Below are positions 1 to 11,842 of a DNA stretch of 64,000 nucleotides, one piece after another (within the stretch, counting starts at the first letter, position 1; each line of letters begins with the position of its first letter). The position numbers were made by a program, and so were the translations under genes. Source of the stretch: Streptomyces sp. NBS 14/10 (GTDB lineage: Bacteria; Actinomycetota; Actinomycetes; Streptomycetales; Streptomycetaceae); contig NZ_NCSM01000029.1 of NCBI RefSeq assembly GCF_002224125.1, positions 392 to 64,391 on the forward strand, in the 5' to 3' direction. The notes below the pieces were generated by a model. It was not told the DNA's origin. It did no database searches and saw nothing but the letters and a program-made list of their open reading frames with translations.

Positions 1-2
1 GC

Positions 3-2114
3 GCGCGAACGCTGCGCGTACGGTTGCGCGCGACCGGCCCTGACACGGTGTCGCTCCAGGCCACCGACGAAACCGGAACCCCCGTAGCGTCCGTGGAGTC
101 GCTGGTCCTGCGCCCCGTCACTCCGGAGCAACTGGTGAGCAGTCGCCGGGAAGATGCCCTTCACCACCTTCGATGGGCACCAGAAACCCCTGCCATGTCG
201 ACCGTGCGGCCTTCAGAGTCTCAGCAGTGTGCGGTGCTTGGCGCTTCGTCGTTGGTTCCATCGAGCGAGGGATGTCCGGTCTTCGCTGACCTGGCCGCGT
301 TACGAGACACGGTGGAGAACGGCGCGCCAGTGCCCGACGTGGTGGTGGCCGTCTTCATCTCGCAGGAGGCGCCATCCTCGCAGGGACTGGCCGTTGCGGC
401 GCGACGGAACACAGCAGCCGCCCTCGCGCTGGTGCGGGGGTGGTTGGCTGATGAGCGGTTTATGGAGTCGCGCTTGGTGGTGGTGACTCGGGGCGCGGTG
501 GCGGTGGGTGCGGGGGAGGATGTGGTGGATCTGGCGCATGCTCCGGTGTGGGGGTTGATGCGTTCGGTACAGCGTGAGCATCCGGATCGGGTGTGGCTGG
601 CGGATGTGGAGGAGGCTGATGAACTCCCGCTGCCGTTGTTGGCGGGGCTGGCGGATGGCGCGGAGCCGCAGGTCGCGGTGCGCGACGGGGCTGTGCGAGT
701 GCCCCGGCTGGTGCCTCGTTCCGGAGGCGCTCCCCCCGCTCCGGAAGCTGCGGTGGGGTGCTTGGACCAGTGGTCGGGGACGGTGTTGATCACGGGTGGT
801 ACGGGGACGTTGGGTGCGTTGCTGGCCCGACATCTCGTGGCTGTGCATGGGGTCCGGCATCTGGTGTTGACCAGTCGCCGGGGTGAGCAAGCGCCTGGAG
901 CGGCAGAGTTGCGGGACGAGTTGACCGGGTTGGGCGCCGAGGTGTCCGTGATGGCCTGCGACGCGGCCGACCGGCGGGCGCTGGAGAAGGCGTTGGCGGC
1001 CATTCCAGCGGCGTACCCGCTCAAAGCGGTCGTGCACGCGGCGGGTGTGCTCGACGACGGCGTGGTCACCGGGTTGACGGACGAGCAAATGGACGCGGTC
1101 CTGCGGCCCAAGATCGACGCGGCGGTCAACCTCCACGAACTGACCCGCCACCTCGACCTCTCCGCCTTCGTCCTCTTCTCCTCCGCCGCCGGTGTGCTCG
1201 GCACACCCGGACAGGGCAATTACGCGGCGGCCAACGCCTTCCTGGATGCCATGGCCGCCCATCGCGCCGCCCAGGGGCTCCCGGCCACCGCCCTCGCATG
1301 GGGCCTGTGGACCGAGAAGAGCGAGCTGACCTCGTCACTTGCCGAGTCTTCGGCTCAGGGGACCGCACGGCCCGGGCGCCACGGCGTACTCGGATTCTCC
1401 TCCGCCGAAGGTCTCGCGATGTTCGACGCGGCCCAGCTCACGGGCGAACCCCTTGCCGTGCCCATCCGCTTCGACCGTACGGAACTGCGCCACGGGGACA
1501 TTCCCTCCGTACTGCGAAACCTGGTCCGAGCACCGAGGCCGGGCGCGCGGCCGAGCGAAGGAGCGGCCGCGACGGCGGCGGCCGGACAGCGGCTGCTCGA
1601 ACTGCCCGCCGCGGAACGCGGACCGGCCCTGGTGGAGCTGATCAGGTCGCATACGGCCACTGTTCTGGGCCACTCCGGCGCGGCGGCCGTGGACGAGGAA
1701 CGCGCCTTCAAGGAGATGGGCTTCGACTCCCTCACCGCGGTCCAGCTACGCAATCGGCTCGGCACCGCCACCGGCCTCAAGCTGCCCCCCACCCTGGTGT
1801 TCGACCATCCGACACCCGCGGCGCTGGCCGGCCATCTGATGGAGAAGCTGTTTCCGGAGAACACGGATCCGGCCCTCCCGATATTCAAGGAAATCGACCG
1901 CCTGGAGGCTCTGCTCCGCTCGATGGAGTCCTCCGGCGGGGGACATGACCAGATCGCGGCTCGACTGCGCGTACTCGCCACGAAGATCGAGACCGCCGGC
2001 GGTACGGGAAGCCAGGCAGCACCGACCGCGAATGGTGCCCCGGAGCAGGAGATCACCGCCGCCACCGCCGATGAACTGCTCGACCTCATCGACAAGGAGT
2101 TCGGATCGGTGTGA
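3..2114 (+). CDS. Modular type I polyketide synthase, 3' part (DH tail-KR-ACP)
   Basis: The reading frame is open from the left edge, so the gene starts upstream. The visible part begins in the C-terminal half of a DH domain, continues through a ketoreductase and an ACP, and ends in an acidic helical docking tail. The KR has the Rossmann motif TGGTGTLG, an LDD signature in HAAGVLDDG (B-type stereochemistry in the usual prediction scheme), and the catalytic Tyr codon at 1221. The ACP carries its phosphopantetheine serine in GFDSL (codon 1728). The tail should dock onto the N-terminal coiled coil of the next PKS, which starts 51 bp downstream. A TTA codon lies in frame at 300-302. Codons at about 430-720 end in G/T more often than in the flanks, suggesting a recombined segment. 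Confidence 0.95.
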   Translation, partial: ARTLRVRLRATGPDTVSLQATDETGTPVASVESLVLRPVTPEQLVSSRREDALHHLRWAPETPAMSTVRPSESQQCAVLGASSLVPSSEGCPVFADLAALRDTVENGAPVPDVVVAVFISQEAPSSQGLAVAARRNTAAALALVRGWLADERFMESRLVVVTRGAVAVGAGEDVVDLAHAPVWGLMRSVQREHPDRVWLADVEEADELPLPLLAGLADGAEPQVAVRDGAVRVPRLVPRSGGAPPAPEAAVGCLDQWSGTVLITGGTGTLGALLARHLVAVHGVRHLVLTSRRGEQAPGAAELRDELTGLGAEVSVMACDAADRRALEKALAAIPAAYPLKAVVHAAGVLDDGVVTGLTDEQMDAVLRPKIDAAVNLHELTRHLDLSAFVLFSSAAGVLGTPGQGNYAAANAFLDAMAAHRAAQGLPATALAWGLWTEKSELTSSLAESSAQGTARPGRHGVLGFSSAEGLAMFDAAQLTGEPLAVPIRFDRTELRHGDIPSVLRNLVRAPRPGARPSEGAAATAAAGQRLLELPAAERGPALVELIRSHTATVLGHSGAAAVDEERAFKEMGFDSLTAVQLRNRLGTATGLKLPPTLVFDHPTPAALAGHLMEKLFPENTDPALPIFKEIDRLEALLRSMESSGGGHDQIAARLRVLATKIETAGGTGSQAAPTANGAPEQEITAATADELLDLIDKEFGSV

Positions 2115-2165
2115 CCTGCCGAGCGTCAATCACTACCGGGGCTATCGCTGAAGAGGGGCGGGCAC

Positions 2166-5100
2166 ATGGCTGACGAAGCAAAGCTTGTCGAGTACCTCAA
2201 GCGGATGACGGCTGATCTGCGGCAGGCGCACCAGCGGCTGAACGAGATGGACGAGCGTACGCACGAGCCGGTCGCGATCGTCGGGATGGGGTGTCGTTTC
2301 CCGGGTGGGGTGGCGTCTCCGGAGGACTTGTGGCGGTTGGTGGTCTCCGGTGGTGGCGCGGTGTCCGGGTTTCCGGAGGACCGTGGCTGGGATCTGGACC
2401 GGCTCTTCACCATGGACCCGGAGGCTCCGGGAGCGGTGTACGCGCGCGAGGGCGGGTTCTTGTATGACGCGGGGGAGTTCGACGCGGGGTTCTTTGGCAT
2501 CTCCCCGCGTGAGGCGTTGGCGATGGATCCGCAGCAGCGGTTGCTGTTGGAGACGTCATGGGAGGCCGTCGAGCGGGCCGGCATCGCCCCGGCGACCCTG
2601 CGCGGCAGCCGGACCGGTGTCTTCGTCGGGCTGATGTATCACGACTATGCCGCACACACGGCGGTTGCCCCGGAAGAGCTGGAGGGCTACCTCGGCAGCG
2701 GCACGGCCGGGAGCATCGCCGCCGGGCGTCTGTCGTACACCTTCGGCCTGGAGGGGCCGGCGCTCACCGTGGACACGGCGTGTTCGTCGTCGCTGGTGGC
2801 GTTGCATCTGGCGGTGCAGGCGCTGCGGCGCGGCGAGTGCTCGTTGGCCTTGGCGGGCGGTGTGACGGTGATGTCGTCGCCGTCGTCCTTCGTGGACTTC
2901 AGCCGTCAGCGGGGGCTTGCTGCCGACAGCCGTTGCAAGGCCTTCGCCGAGGCGGCGGACGGCACCGGACTGGCCGAGGGCATTGGCATGCTGGTGGTGG
3001 AGCGGTTGAGTGACGCGGTGCGCAACGGCCATCGGGTGTTGGCGGTGGTGCGCGGTTCTGCGGTGAACCAGGACGGGGCGTCGAACGGTTTGACGGCACC
3101 GAGCGGTCCGTCGCAGCAGCGGGTGATCGGGCAGGCGCTGGCGGATGCGCGGTTGGACGCGTGTGACGTGGATGTGGTGGAGGCGCACGGGACGGGGACG
3201 ACGCTGGGCGACCCCATCGAGGCGCAGGCGCTGCTGGCCACGTACGGCCAGGGCCGGGCGGCGGCGGGGCCCTTGTGGCTGGGGTCGCTGAAGTCCAACA
3301 TCGGACATGCGCAGGCGGCTGCGGGCGTGGCCGGTGTCATCAAGATGGTGATGGCGATGCGGCACGGCCTGCTGCCCCGGACCCTGCACGTGGACGCGCC
3401 CACCTCGCGGGTGGACTGGTCGGCCGGGGCCGTGGAACTGCTGACCGAACAGCGCGACTGGCCGCGGACCGGACACCCCCGCCGCGCGGCGGTCTCCTCG
3501 TTCGGCCTCAGCGGCACCAACGCCCACGCCATCCTGGAACAGGCACCCCCCGAAGAAGACGAAGAGAACGAGGAACGCCCCGCCACGCACCCCACCGTAC
3601 TGCTGTGGGTGGTGTCGGCGAAGTCGGAGGCGGCGCTGCGCGCGCAGGCCGTCCGCCTGCACGCGTATGTGTCGGAGCGCCCCGATCTCGACCTGGCGGA
3701 GGCCGCGTACACGCTGATGGCGACCCGTACGGCCTTCGAGCACCGGGCCGTCGTCCTGGCCGAGGACCGGGACGAGCTGCTGCGGGGCCTGGCGGCCGTG
3801 GCCGCCGGCGACACGGCTGCCGGGGTCGTCCGGGACACCGCCGACACCGCCCGCAAGAAGGATCGACTGGCGTTCCTGTTCACCTTCCAGGGCAGCCAGC
3901 GCTCCGGGATGGGCCGGGAGCTGTACGAGGCGTTCCCGGTGTTCGCGGCGACCTTCGACGAGGTCTGCGCCGAACTCGACAAACACCTCGACCGGCCCAT
4001 CCGCGACATCGTCTTCGCCGCCGACGGCACTCCCGAGGCGGAACTGCTCGCAGGGCCCCAGTACGGACATCCGGCCGTCTTCGCGCTGGAGGTGGCCCTC
4101 TACCGGCTGCTCGAACACTGGGGCATCCGGCCCGATGTGCTCTTCGGCGGTTCCAACGGCGACTCGGCCGCCATTCACGCCGCCGGTGTTCTGCCACTGG
4201 CGGACGCGGCCGCTTTCGTGGCGGCGCGGGGCCGACTGCTGCAGGAGACACCCGACGGCGGCGCGATGGTCGCCATCGAGGCGTCCGAGGACGAGGTCCG
4301 CGCCTCGCTCGAGACATCGACCGGCACGGTCGACGTGGCGCTGATCAACGGCCCCAGGGCCGTGGTGATATCCGGCGACGAAGAGGCCGTCTGGGAGATC
4401 GGCGACCAGTGGAAGGCCAAAGGCCGCAAGACACACCGGATGAGCTTCGGGAAGGCGTTCCACTCGGCGCGGATGGAACCCGTCCTGGACGCCTTCGTCC
4501 AGGCCATCGGGGACATCGCGTTCCACGAGCCGCGCATTCCGCTGATCAACTGCCTGGACGGGCGGCCGGCCCGGCCGGAGGAGCTGTGCTCGCCCGCCTA
4601 CTGGGGCCGCCATGTCCGTGGCGCGGTGCGCTTCTACGACGGCATACGCACACTCGAGGCCGACGGGGTCCGCAACTTCCTGGAGCTTGGCCCGGTGGCG
4701 ATGCAGTCCCTCATGGCCCGGGAGTGCCTGTCCGACGGCGTTGACGCGGCCCTGCTCCCGAGCCTGCGCGAGGGCAGACCGGAGGTCCGGTCGCTGCTGA
4801 CGGCGGTGGCCCAGCTGTACGTACGCGGCGTGGCGCTGGACGCTGACGGGTTCTTCGCGCCACGGCGGCCGCCCCACCCCGCCGAGGTCCCCACCTACGC
4901 CTTCGAGCGGCAGCACTACTGGCTGCGGCCTTCCCCGGCGGCCACCGCCGTGCGCCCCGGCGACCTGGGCCTGGGGGCGGCGGACCATCCGCTGCTGGGC
5001 GCCACGGTGTCCATGGCGGGAGGCGGCGGCTGGCTGCTGACCGGCCGTCTGTCGCCCGCGGAACACCCCTGGCTTGGCGACCACGCCGTCGCGGGCCGGG

Positions 5101-8100
5101 TGCTGCTGCCCGGAACGGCGTGGGTCGAACTCGCCCTCCGGGCCGCTGAGTTGGTCGGCTGCGATACGGTCGAGCAGCTCACGCTGGAGGCCCCGCTGCT
5201 GCTCCCGGAGCACGGTGGCGTCCATGTGCAGCTGGCGGTCGCTGCGGCCGACGAGGCCGGGCGGCGCGGCCTGACGGTGTACTCCCGTGGCGAGGACCTG
5301 CCGCACGACGCGCCGTGGACCCGGCAGGCCAGCGCCGTACTGACCTGCGCCGACGACCCGGCGGAGGAGTCCGGGGCCGCGCCAGGGCCGCGGGCCTGGC
5401 CGCCGAAGGACGCGGAGCCGGTGTCCGTGGAAGGGCTGTACGACCGGCTGGCGGCGAACGGCCTCGGCTACGGCCCGGCGTTCCGGGGAGTACGGGCCGC
5501 GTGGCGCCGAGGCGACGAGGTGTTCGCCGAGGTGACCCTCCCGGAGGAGTTACCGCCCGGCTCGGACCGGTACGGCGTGCACCCCGCCCTGCTGGACAGC
5601 GCGCTGCACGCCTGGAGCCTCAGCGGCGGCGCCGCGCGGCCCGGCCCGCCCCTGCTGCCGTTCCACTGGTCCGGGGTGCGGATCCACGCCACCGGCGCCC
5701 GTGCTCTCCGCGTACGGCTGGCCCCCGCCGGGCCGGACGCGATGTCCGTACTGGCCACCGACCCGGCCGGCCGTCCTGTCGTTTCGGTGGAGTCCCTGGC
5801 GCTGCGGCCCGTGACGGACGCGCAGCTGCGCCGGTCCTCCGTACAGGAGTCGATGTTCCGGCTGGAGTGGCGTCCGGTGGCCACGGCTCCGGAGCTGGCC
5901 GCGAGCCGGTACGCGGTGCTCGACGGCGGTGGCCACGGCAGCGGCCTGACCGGGTTGCGGGCCCGGATGGACGCCGGTACGCCCGTCCCCGAGGCCGTCG
6001 TCGCTCGCCTGACCTCCGGCGACGCTCCGGCGTCCGGGATCCCCTCGGCCGACGCCGTGCGGTCCGCGGTGCACCACGCTTTGGCCCTGGTGCGGGAGTG
6101 GCTGGCGGACGAGCGGTTCGCCGCCTCCCGCCTGGTCGTGGTGACCACCGGCGCGATGGCGGCAGAGACCAAGGAAACGCCGGACCTCGCGGGCGCCGCC
6201 GTATGGGGTCTGGTGCGGTCGGCGCAGGCCGAACACCCCGGGCGGTTCGTCCTCGTGGACACGGGCCGGCCCGCCGAGCCACTGACGGAAGCGGTGCTCG
6301 GAACCGAGCCGCAGCTCGTCGTGCGTGAGGGGCAGTGGTCTGCCGCCCGCCTGGCCCGCGCCGCGCTGCCCGCCGACGAACTCGCGCCGCCTCCCTTCGG
6401 GCCCGCCGGCTCCGTCCTGGTCACCGGCGGCACCGGCACCCTGGGCGCCGTCGTGGCCCGGCACCTGGTGTCCGCGCACGGTGTCCGCCACCTGGTGCTG
6501 ACCAGCCGCCGGGGCATGCGCGCCGAAGGCGCCGCGGCCTTGGCAGCCGAACTGGCCGAAATGGGGGCGTCGGTGTCCATCACCGCCGCCGACGCCGCCG
6601 ACCACGAGGCCATGGCACGCGTTCTGGCCGCCATCCCCGCCGAGCATCCGCTGCGCGGCGTGGTGCACACCGCCGGGGGCGTGAACGACGGCCTCCTCAC
6701 CTCGCTGACGGCCCAGGACACCGATGCCGTACTGCGCCCCAAGGCGGACGCCGCGCTGAATCTGCACCATCTCACCCAGGATCTGAATCTGTCGGCGTTC
6801 GTCCTGTTCTCGTCCGTCTCCGGCGTGTTCGGCGGGGCGGGGCAGGGCGGCTACGCGGCGGCCAACGCCTTCCTCGACGCCTTCGCGCGGTGGCGCCGGT
6901 CGGCCGGGCTTCCGGCGGTGTCGCTGGCGTGGGGGCTGTGGGCCGAACGCAGTGGAATGACACAGGGACTGACGGACGCCGACCTGGACCGCATGGGACG
7001 CGCGGGTGTCGGCGCCCTCGGTCTCGATGACGGCCTCGCGCTGTTCGACGCGGCCTGTACGGCGGACGACCCGGCGCTGATCCCCGTACGTCTCGACCTC
7101 ACGGCCCGGCCGGCACAGGCCGTGCCGCCCCTGCTGAGCGGGCTGATCCGGCCCGCGCGGCGGATCCGTGGCGCGGACGGTGGCCCAACGGGCGCAACCT
7201 CCCTCACGGACCGCCTCCTCGGGCTGCCGGAGGCGGAGCGCGACGCCGTGCTGCTCGACCTCGTGCGCACCCGTGCCGCGGCCGTGCTCGGCCATGCCAC
7301 CCCCGACCAGATCGGGCCGCAGCAGACCTTCCGCGACCTGGGGGTCGACTCGCTCAGCGCCGTCGAGCTGCGCAACGCGCTGGGCCCGGCCACCGGGCTG
7401 CCCCTGTCACCCACCCTCGTCTTCGACTTCCCGACCCCGGCGGCCCTGGCGGCCCATCTGCGGCAGGAACTGCTGCCCGAGGAGGGCGTCGTCTCCGGTC
7501 CCAGCGTCTCGGTGGCGGCGGACGAGCCGGTCGCGATCGTGGGGATGGGGTGCCGTCTTCCGGGCGGGGTGGCGTCTCCGGAGGACCTGTGGCGGTTGGT
7601 GGTCTCCGGCGGTGACGCGATGTCGGGGTTTCCGGAGGACCGTGGCTGGGATCTGGACCGACTCTTCGCCACGGACGGGGAGGCTCCGGGGGCGGTGTAT
7701 GTCCGTGAGGGTGGGTTCTTGTATGACGCGGGGGAGTTCGACGCGGGGTTCTTCGGTATTTCTCCGCGTGAGGCGTTGGCGATGGATCCGCAGCAGCGGT
7801 TGCTGCTGGAGACGTCATGGGAGGCGATCGAGCGCGCGGGCATCGACCCGGCGACCCTGCGCGGCAGCCGGACCGGTGTCTTCGTCGGCCTGATGAACCG
7901 GGACTACCTCACCAGGCTCCGTACGATCCCCGAGGAACTGGAGGCGTTCCGCGGCACCGGCACCGCGGGAAGCGTGGCGGCCGGCCGTCTGTCGTACACG
8001 TTCGGCCTGGAGGGGCCCGCGCTCACCGTCGACACGGCGTGTTCGTCGTCGCTGGTGACGTTGCATCTGGCGGTGCAGGCGCTGCGGCGGGGTGAGTGTG

Positions 8101-11100
8101 CGCTGGCGCTTGCCGGGGGTGTGACGGTGATGTCGTCACCGGCGGCCTTTCTGGACTTCAGCCGTCAGCGGGGGCTTGCGGCCGACGGCCGGTGCAAGGC
8201 CTTCGCCGAGGGGGCGGACGGCACGGGATGGTCTGAGGGTGTGGGTGTGTTGGTGGTGGAGCGGCTGAGCGATGCGGAGCGTAACGGCCATCGGGTGTTG
8301 GCGGTGGTGCGTGGTTCGGCGGTGAATCAGGATGGTGCGTCGAATGGGCTGACGGCGCCGAACGGCCCGTCGCAGCAGCGGGTGATCGGCCAGGCGTTGG
8401 CGGATGCGCGGCTTTCTGCTGGTGAGGTGGATGTGGTGGAGGCGCATGGGACGGGTACGGCGCTGGGGGATCCGATCGAGGCGCAGGCGTTGCTGGCTAC
8501 GTACGGGCAGGGCCGCGACACGGACGTGCCCTTGTGGCTGGGGTCGTTGAAGTCGAACATCGGGCATGCGCAGGCGGCTGCGGGCGTGGCCGGTGTCATC
8601 AAGATGGTGATGGCGCTGCGCAACGGTGTGCTGCCCCGGACCCTGCACGTCGATGAGCCGTCCTCGCGGGTGGACTGGTCGGCCGGGGCGGTGGAGCTGC
8701 TGACCGAGCAGCGCGACTGGCCGGAGACCGGACACCTCCGCCGCGTGGGCGTTTCGGCCTTCGGCCTGAGCGGTACGAACGCGCATGTGATCCTGGAGCA
8801 GGCGCCACCCGAAGCGGAGGCCGGCGAACACCCGGCCGACGCCCCCGGCCCGGACGCGGCGGTGCCATGGGTGGTGTCGGCGAAGTCCGAGGCGGCCCTG
8901 CGGGCCCAAGCCGCCCGCCTGCGGACGTATGTGTCGGAGCGCCCCGATCTCGACCTGGCGGAGGCCGCGTACGCGCTGATGGCGACCCGTACGGCCTTCG
9001 AGCACCGGGCCGCCGTCCTGGCCGAGGACCGGGAGGAACTGCTGCGGGGCCTGGCGGCCGTGGCCGTCGGCGACAGCGCCACCGGAGTCGTCCAGGGGCC
9101 GGGACGACAGGGCAGGCTGGCGTTTCTCTTCACCGGACAGGGCAGCCAGCGCCCCGGTATGGGCCGGGAGCTGTACGACGCGTTCCCGGTGTTCGCGGCG
9201 GCCTTCGACGAGGTCTGCGCCGAACTCGACAAACACCTCGACCGGCCCATCCGCGACATCGTCTTCGCCACCGCCGACACCCCCGAGGCGGAACTGCTCC
9301 AGCGGACCGAATTCACCCAGCCCGCGGTGTTCGCCCTGGAAGTGGCGCTCTACCGGCTGGTCGAGCACTGGGGAGTCCGCCCGGACGCCGTGGCCGGACA
9401 CTCGATCGGCGAGCTCGGCGCGGCCCATGCCATCGGCCTGCTGAGCCTGGCCGACGCCGCGACCCTCGTGGCGGCGCGCGGCCGGCTGATGCAGACGCTG
9501 GACGAGGAAGGCGCGATGGTCGCCGTCCAGGCCTCGGAGGACGAAGCCCTGCGGCTGCTGCGGGAGAGCGGCCGGGACGACGTGGGCATCGCCGCGGTCA
9601 ACGGTCCCACGGCCGTGGTGCTCTCGGGCGCCCGCGAACCGCTGCTGGACCTCGCCGAGGGCCTGCGCCGCGAGGGGCGCAAGATCAGGCGGCTGTCGGT
9701 CAGCCACGCGTTCCACTCGCCGCTGATGGAGCCCATGCTCGACGCCTTCGCGGAGGTCGTACGGGGAGTGTCGTTCCAGGACACCTCCCAGGACACCTCC
9801 CAGGACACCTTCCAGGGCACCTTCCAGGGCACCTCGAAACTGTTCGTCTCCACGCTCACCGGTGAGGCCGCCTCCGCCGAGGAACTGCGTCGGCCGGACT
9901 ACTGGGTGCGCCACGCCCGGCAGGCCGTACGGTTCCACGACGCCGTCCGCCGCCTGGACGACGCGGGCGTGACCACGTACCTGGAGCTCGGACCGGACAC
10001 CGTGCTGTCCGCCATGGGGCCCAACTGCCTTCCCGTACGCGAGGACGGCCCGGTGTTCTCCGCGACCCTGCGCGGCGGCCACCCCGAAGTACGGAGCCTG
10101 ACCAGCGCGATCGGCGGGCTGCATGTGCGCGGCGTGGCGCTCGACTGGCAGGCGTTCTGCGGTGTGCCGGTGGACTGGGCCACCGCGCTGGGCAGCCGGC
10201 CGCGGGCCACCGATCTGCCCACGTACGCCTTCCAGCGCCGGCGCTACTGGCTGGAGGCCCCGCCCACACCGCCCGAGGACCTGGGCTCGGCGGGCGTGGC
10301 GGCGGCCGACCACCCCCTCCTGGGCGCGGCCGTCGAACTCCCGGACACCGATGGCCTCGTCCTCACCGGTCGCCTGTCATCAGGCACACAGACCTGGCTC
10401 GCCGACCACACACTCGCGGGCACGGCCGTGCTGCCCGCGGCCGCGGTGACCGAGCTGTTCCTGCGGGCGGGCCAGCACATCGGGTGCGATTTCGTCGAGG
10501 AACTGTCCCACGACGCGACGCCGTTGTGGCTCATGAACGGCGGCAGGGTCCACATCCGCGTGACCGTGCGGCGCCGGGACGGCGGGGACCGATGGGATGT
10601 GCGGCTCCACTCTCGCCCCGAGGGAGCCCCGACCCAGGCAGCCCCATGGACGCGGCACGCCACCGGAACACTGTGTACCGCCGCCCCCGCCCTCGCGTTC
10701 GACCTGGTGGCCTGGCCCCCGGCGAACGCGACCGCGATCCCCGTCGCGGCGCTGTACGAGCCACGGGACGGCCGGGACCTCGACCTCGGCCCGGCGTTCC
10801 AGGGCGTACGGGCCGCATGGCGGCTCGGCGACGTACTCTTCGCCGAGGTCGATCTGGCGCCGGACGAAGCGCGCGACGCCACGCGGTTCGGCCTGCACCC
10901 GGCCCTGCTCGACAGCGCCCTGCACCCCGTGACCCTGCCTCCCGGGCAGGCCGACCCGACGACACCGCCGCGGCTGCCCGCCGCCTGGTCGGGCGTGTCG
11001 CTGTACGCCACCGGGGCCACCAGTCTGCGGGTACGGCTCACGCCGACCGGGCCGGACACGGTGTCCGTCGCGATGGCCGATCCATCGGGAGAACCGGTGG

Positions 11101-11759
11101 CGTCGATCGCAGCGCTGACACTCCGCCCGGCCTCCGCAGCACAGCTGCGCGGACCCACAGCGGCCGAGACAGCCACCGAGACGACCACTGGCTCCGCCAC
11201 CGAGTCCGCCGCCAAGCCGGCCCGGCGCCGGGTACGCGACGGCGAGGCGGCACAGGGCCTGCTGCAGCGGCTGCTCGGCCTGTCCGAGACCGAACGGCAT
11301 GCCACCGTCGCCGCAGTCGTACGCAAGGCGACCGCGCTCGTCTTCGGCCATGCCGACCCCGCCGATGTCCAGATGACCCAGTCGTTCAAGGAGATGGGCA
11401 TCGACTCGCTGACCGCCGTGGAGCTGCGCAACCGCGTGGTGGCGGCGACGGAGCTGAGGCTGCCGCCCGCGCTCCTCTTCGACTGCCCGACCCCGAGCGC
11501 GCTCGCGGACCGCCTGCTGGAGGAGATCGCCGCAGAACAGACCGGGGTGTCCACGGTCCACCGGGAACTGGACCGGCTGGAAACCCTGCTGGCCGCGCTG
11601 GACCGGGACACCGACCAGGGGCAGGCCATCGTCTCCCGGTTGACCACCATCACGGACGCGTGGCGCCGGCCCGCGGACCGGCCGAAGGACGACGACCTGG
11701 CCTCGGCCACAGCGGAGGAGATCTTCGATCTGCTGGACGCGGAACTGGAAGCGCCATGA
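2166..11759 (+). CDS. Bimodular type I polyketide synthase (KS-AT-DH-KR-ACP / KS-AT-DH-ACP)
   Basis: A 3197-residue PKS. After an N-terminal docking coiled coil (residues 1-30), module A has KS (Cys206), AT, DH (His973 in HxxxGxxxxP), KR (Tyr1563) and ACP (Ser1729). Module B has KS (Cys1959), AT (Ser2413 in GHSIGE, His2517 in HAFH: malonyl-type), DH (His2748) and ACP (Ser3081), then a C-terminal docking tail. Module B has no KR between DH and ACP, so its DH should normally find no beta-hydroxy substrate. The module A AT is odd: GQGSQ reads FQGSQ, GHSxGE reads GGSNGD (Ser663) and HAFH reads KAFH (Lys763, His766), while Ser, His and the RGR arginine remain. A TTA codon at 5550-5552 implies bldA dependence. 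The start has GAAGAGGGG just upstream. Confidence 0.97.
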   Translation: MADEAKLVEYLKRMTADLRQAHQRLNEMDERTHEPVAIVGMGCRFPGGVASPEDLWRLVVSGGGAVSGFPEDRGWDLDRLFTMDPEAPGAVYAREGGFLYDAGEFDAGFFGISPREALAMDPQQRLLLETSWEAVERAGIAPATLRGSRTGVFVGLMYHDYAAHTAVAPEELEGYLGSGTAGSIAAGRLSYTFGLEGPALTVDTACSSSLVALHLAVQALRRGECSLALAGGVTVMSSPSSFVDFSRQRGLAADSRCKAFAEAADGTGLAEGIGMLVVERLSDAVRNGHRVLAVVRGSAVNQDGASNGLTAPSGPSQQRVIGQALADARLDACDVDVVEAHGTGTTLGDPIEAQALLATYGQGRAAAGPLWLGSLKSNIGHAQAAAGVAGVIKMVMAMRHGLLPRTLHVDAPTSRVDWSAGAVELLTEQRDWPRTGHPRRAAVSSFGLSGTNAHAILEQAPPEEDEENEERPATHPTVLLWVVSAKSEAALRAQAVRLHAYVSERPDLDLAEAAYTLMATRTAFEHRAVVLAEDRDELLRGLAAVAAGDTAAGVVRDTADTARKKDRLAFLFTFQGSQRSGMGRELYEAFPVFAATFDEVCAELDKHLDRPIRDIVFAADGTPEAELLAGPQYGHPAVFALEVALYRLLEHWGIRPDVLFGGSNGDSAAIHAAGVLPLADAAAFVAARGRLLQETPDGGAMVAIEASEDEVRASLETSTGTVDVALINGPRAVVISGDEEAVWEIGDQWKAKGRKTHRMSFGKAFHSARMEPVLDAFVQAIGDIAFHEPRIPLINCLDGRPARPEELCSPAYWGRHVRGAVRFYDGIRTLEADGVRNFLELGPVAMQSLMARECLSDGVDAALLPSLREGRPEVRSLLTAVAQLYVRGVALDADGFFAPRRPPHPAEVPTYAFERQHYWLRPSPAATAVRPGDLGLGAADHPLLGATVSMAGGGGWLLTGRLSPAEHPWLGDHAVAGRVLLPGTAWVELALRAAELVGCDTVEQLTLEAPLLLPEHGGVHVQLAVAAADEAGRRGLTVYSRGEDLPHDAPWTRQASAVLTCADDPAEESGAAPGPRAWPPKDAEPVSVEGLYDRLAANGLGYGPAFRGVRAAWRRGDEVFAEVTLPEELPPGSDRYGVHPALLDSALHAWSLSGGAARPGPPLLPFHWSGVRIHATGARALRVRLAPAGPDAMSVLATDPAGRPVVSVESLALRPVTDAQLRRSSVQESMFRLEWRPVATAPELAASRYAVLDGGGHGSGLTGLRARMDAGTPVPEAVVARLTSGDAPASGIPSADAVRSAVHHALALVREWLADERFAASRLVVVTTGAMAAETKETPDLAGAAVWGLVRSAQAEHPGRFVLVDTGRPAEPLTEAVLGTEPQLVVREGQWSAARLARAALPADELAPPPFGPAGSVLVTGGTGTLGAVVARHLVSAHGVRHLVLTSRRGMRAEGAAALAAELAEMGASVSITAADAADHEAMARVLAAIPAEHPLRGVVHTAGGVNDGLLTSLTAQDTDAVLRPKADAALNLHHLTQDLNLSAFVLFSSVSGVFGGAGQGGYAAANAFLDAFARWRRSAGLPAVSLAWGLWAERSGMTQGLTDADLDRMGRAGVGALGLDDGLALFDAACTADDPALIPVRLDLTARPAQAVPPLLSGLIRPARRIRGADGGPTGATSLTDRLLGLPEAERDAVLLDLVRTRAAAVLGHATPDQIGPQQTFRDLGVDSLSAVELRNALGPATGLPLSPTLVFDFPTPAALAAHLRQELLPEEGVVSGPSVSVAADEPVAIVGMGCRLPGGVASPEDLWRLVVSGGDAMSGFPEDRGWDLDRLFATDGEAPGAVYVREGGFLYDAGEFDAGFFGISPREALAMDPQQRLLLETSWEAIERAGIDPATLRGSRTGVFVGLMNRDYLTRLRTIPEELEAFRGTGTAGSVAAGRLSYTFGLEGPALTVDTACSSSLVTLHLAVQALRRGECALALAGGVTVMSSPAAFLDFSRQRGLAADGRCKAFAEGADGTGWSEGVGVLVVERLSDAERNGHRVLAVVRGSAVNQDGASNGLTAPNGPSQQRVIGQALADARLSAGEVDVVEAHGTGTALGDPIEAQALLATYGQGRDTDVPLWLGSLKSNIGHAQAAAGVAGVIKMVMALRNGVLPRTLHVDEPSSRVDWSAGAVELLTEQRDWPETGHLRRVGVSAFGLSGTNAHVILEQAPPEAEAGEHPADAPGPDAAVPWVVSAKSEAALRAQAARLRTYVSERPDLDLAEAAYALMATRTAFEHRAAVLAEDREELLRGLAAVAVGDSATGVVQGPGRQGRLAFLFTGQGSQRPGMGRELYDAFPVFAAAFDEVCAELDKHLDRPIRDIVFATADTPEAELLQRTEFTQPAVFALEVALYRLVEHWGVRPDAVAGHSIGELGAAHAIGLLSLADAATLVAARGRLMQTLDEEGAMVAVQASEDEALRLLRESGRDDVGIAAVNGPTAVVLSGAREPLLDLAEGLRREGRKIRRLSVSHAFHSPLMEPMLDAFAEVVRGVSFQDTSQDTSQDTFQGTFQGTSKLFVSTLTGEAASAEELRRPDYWVRHARQAVRFHDAVRRLDDAGVTTYLELGPDTVLSAMGPNCLPVREDGPVFSATLRGGHPEVRSLTSAIGGLHVRGVALDWQAFCGVPVDWATALGSRPRATDLPTYAFQRRRYWLEAPPTPPEDLGSAGVAAADHPLLGAAVELPDTDGLVLTGRLSSGTQTWLADHTLAGTAVLPAAAVTELFLRAGQHIGCDFVEELSHDATPLWLMNGGRVHIRVTVRRRDGGDRWDVRLHSRPEGAPTQAAPWTRHATGTLCTAAPALAFDLVAWPPANATAIPVAALYEPRDGRDLDLGPAFQGVRAAWRLGDVLFAEVDLAPDEARDATRFGLHPALLDSALHPVTLPPGQADPTTPPRLPAAWSGVSLYATGATSLRVRLTPTGPDTVSVAMADPSGEPVASIAALTLRPASAAQLRGPTAAETATETTTGSATESAAKPARRRVRDGEAAQGLLQRLLGLSETERHATVAAVVRKATALVFGHADPADVQMTQSFKEMGIDSLTAVELRNRVVAATELRLPPALLFDCPTPSALADRLLEEIAAEQTGVSTVHRELDRLETLLAALDRDTDQGQAIVSRLTTITDAWRRPADRPKDDDLASATAEEIFDLLDAELEAP
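9777..9836 (+). repeat. Five in-frame 12-bp tandem repeats inside an AT domain
   Basis: Five consecutive 12-bp units encode [16 protein letters not shown] and QGTS (residues 2538-2557 of the bimodular PKS). They sit in the malonyl AT just after the HAFHS motif, where related ATs have a short loop. The units differ by one or two bases and keep the frame, which looks like replication slippage. The repeat should only lengthen a surface loop. Confidence 0.9.
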
Positions 11760-11797
11760 CCAGCGCCATGACCTGTGCCGCGACCAGCGCCATGACC
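11751..11797 (+). repeat. Three direct copies of GCGCCATGACC at the PKS gene junction
   Basis: GCGCCATGACC occurs at 11751-11761, 11763-11773 and 11787-11797. The first copy contains the stop codon of the bimodular PKS (TGA 11757-11759). The copies probably arose by local duplication and create overlapping ATGA start/stop signals. Confidence 0.85.
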
Positions 11798-11842
11798 TTC
11801 GGCGGCCCCTGCTCGTTCCCTGATCGGAGCCATCCACAGTGA
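11756..11842 (+). CDS. Possible 28-residue coupling ORF between two PKS genes
   Basis: An ATG at 11756 overlaps the stop of the upstream PKS (ATGA) and opens a 28-codon frame. Its TGA (11840-11842) overlaps the GTG start (11839) of the next PKS. The peptide is Met/Thr/Ser/Ala-rich and resembles nothing I know. Its likely role, if translated, is to carry ribosomes across the 79-bp gap and couple translation of the two PKS subunits. It could equally be an accident of the GCGCCATGACC repeats; there is no separate Shine-Dalgarno sequence. Confidence 0.35.
   Translation: MTSAMTCAATSAMTFGGPCSFPDRSHPQ

Noticed and set aside
2556..5306. Long antisense frames across the PKS genes
   Set aside because: High GC leaves alternate frames open; they have no domains and mirror the PKS coding strand.
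9777..9836. CRISPR-like array
   Set aside because: Units are contiguous 12-mers without spacers and lie in frame within a PKS domain. I saw no CRISPR array or tRNA/rRNA gene in the window.
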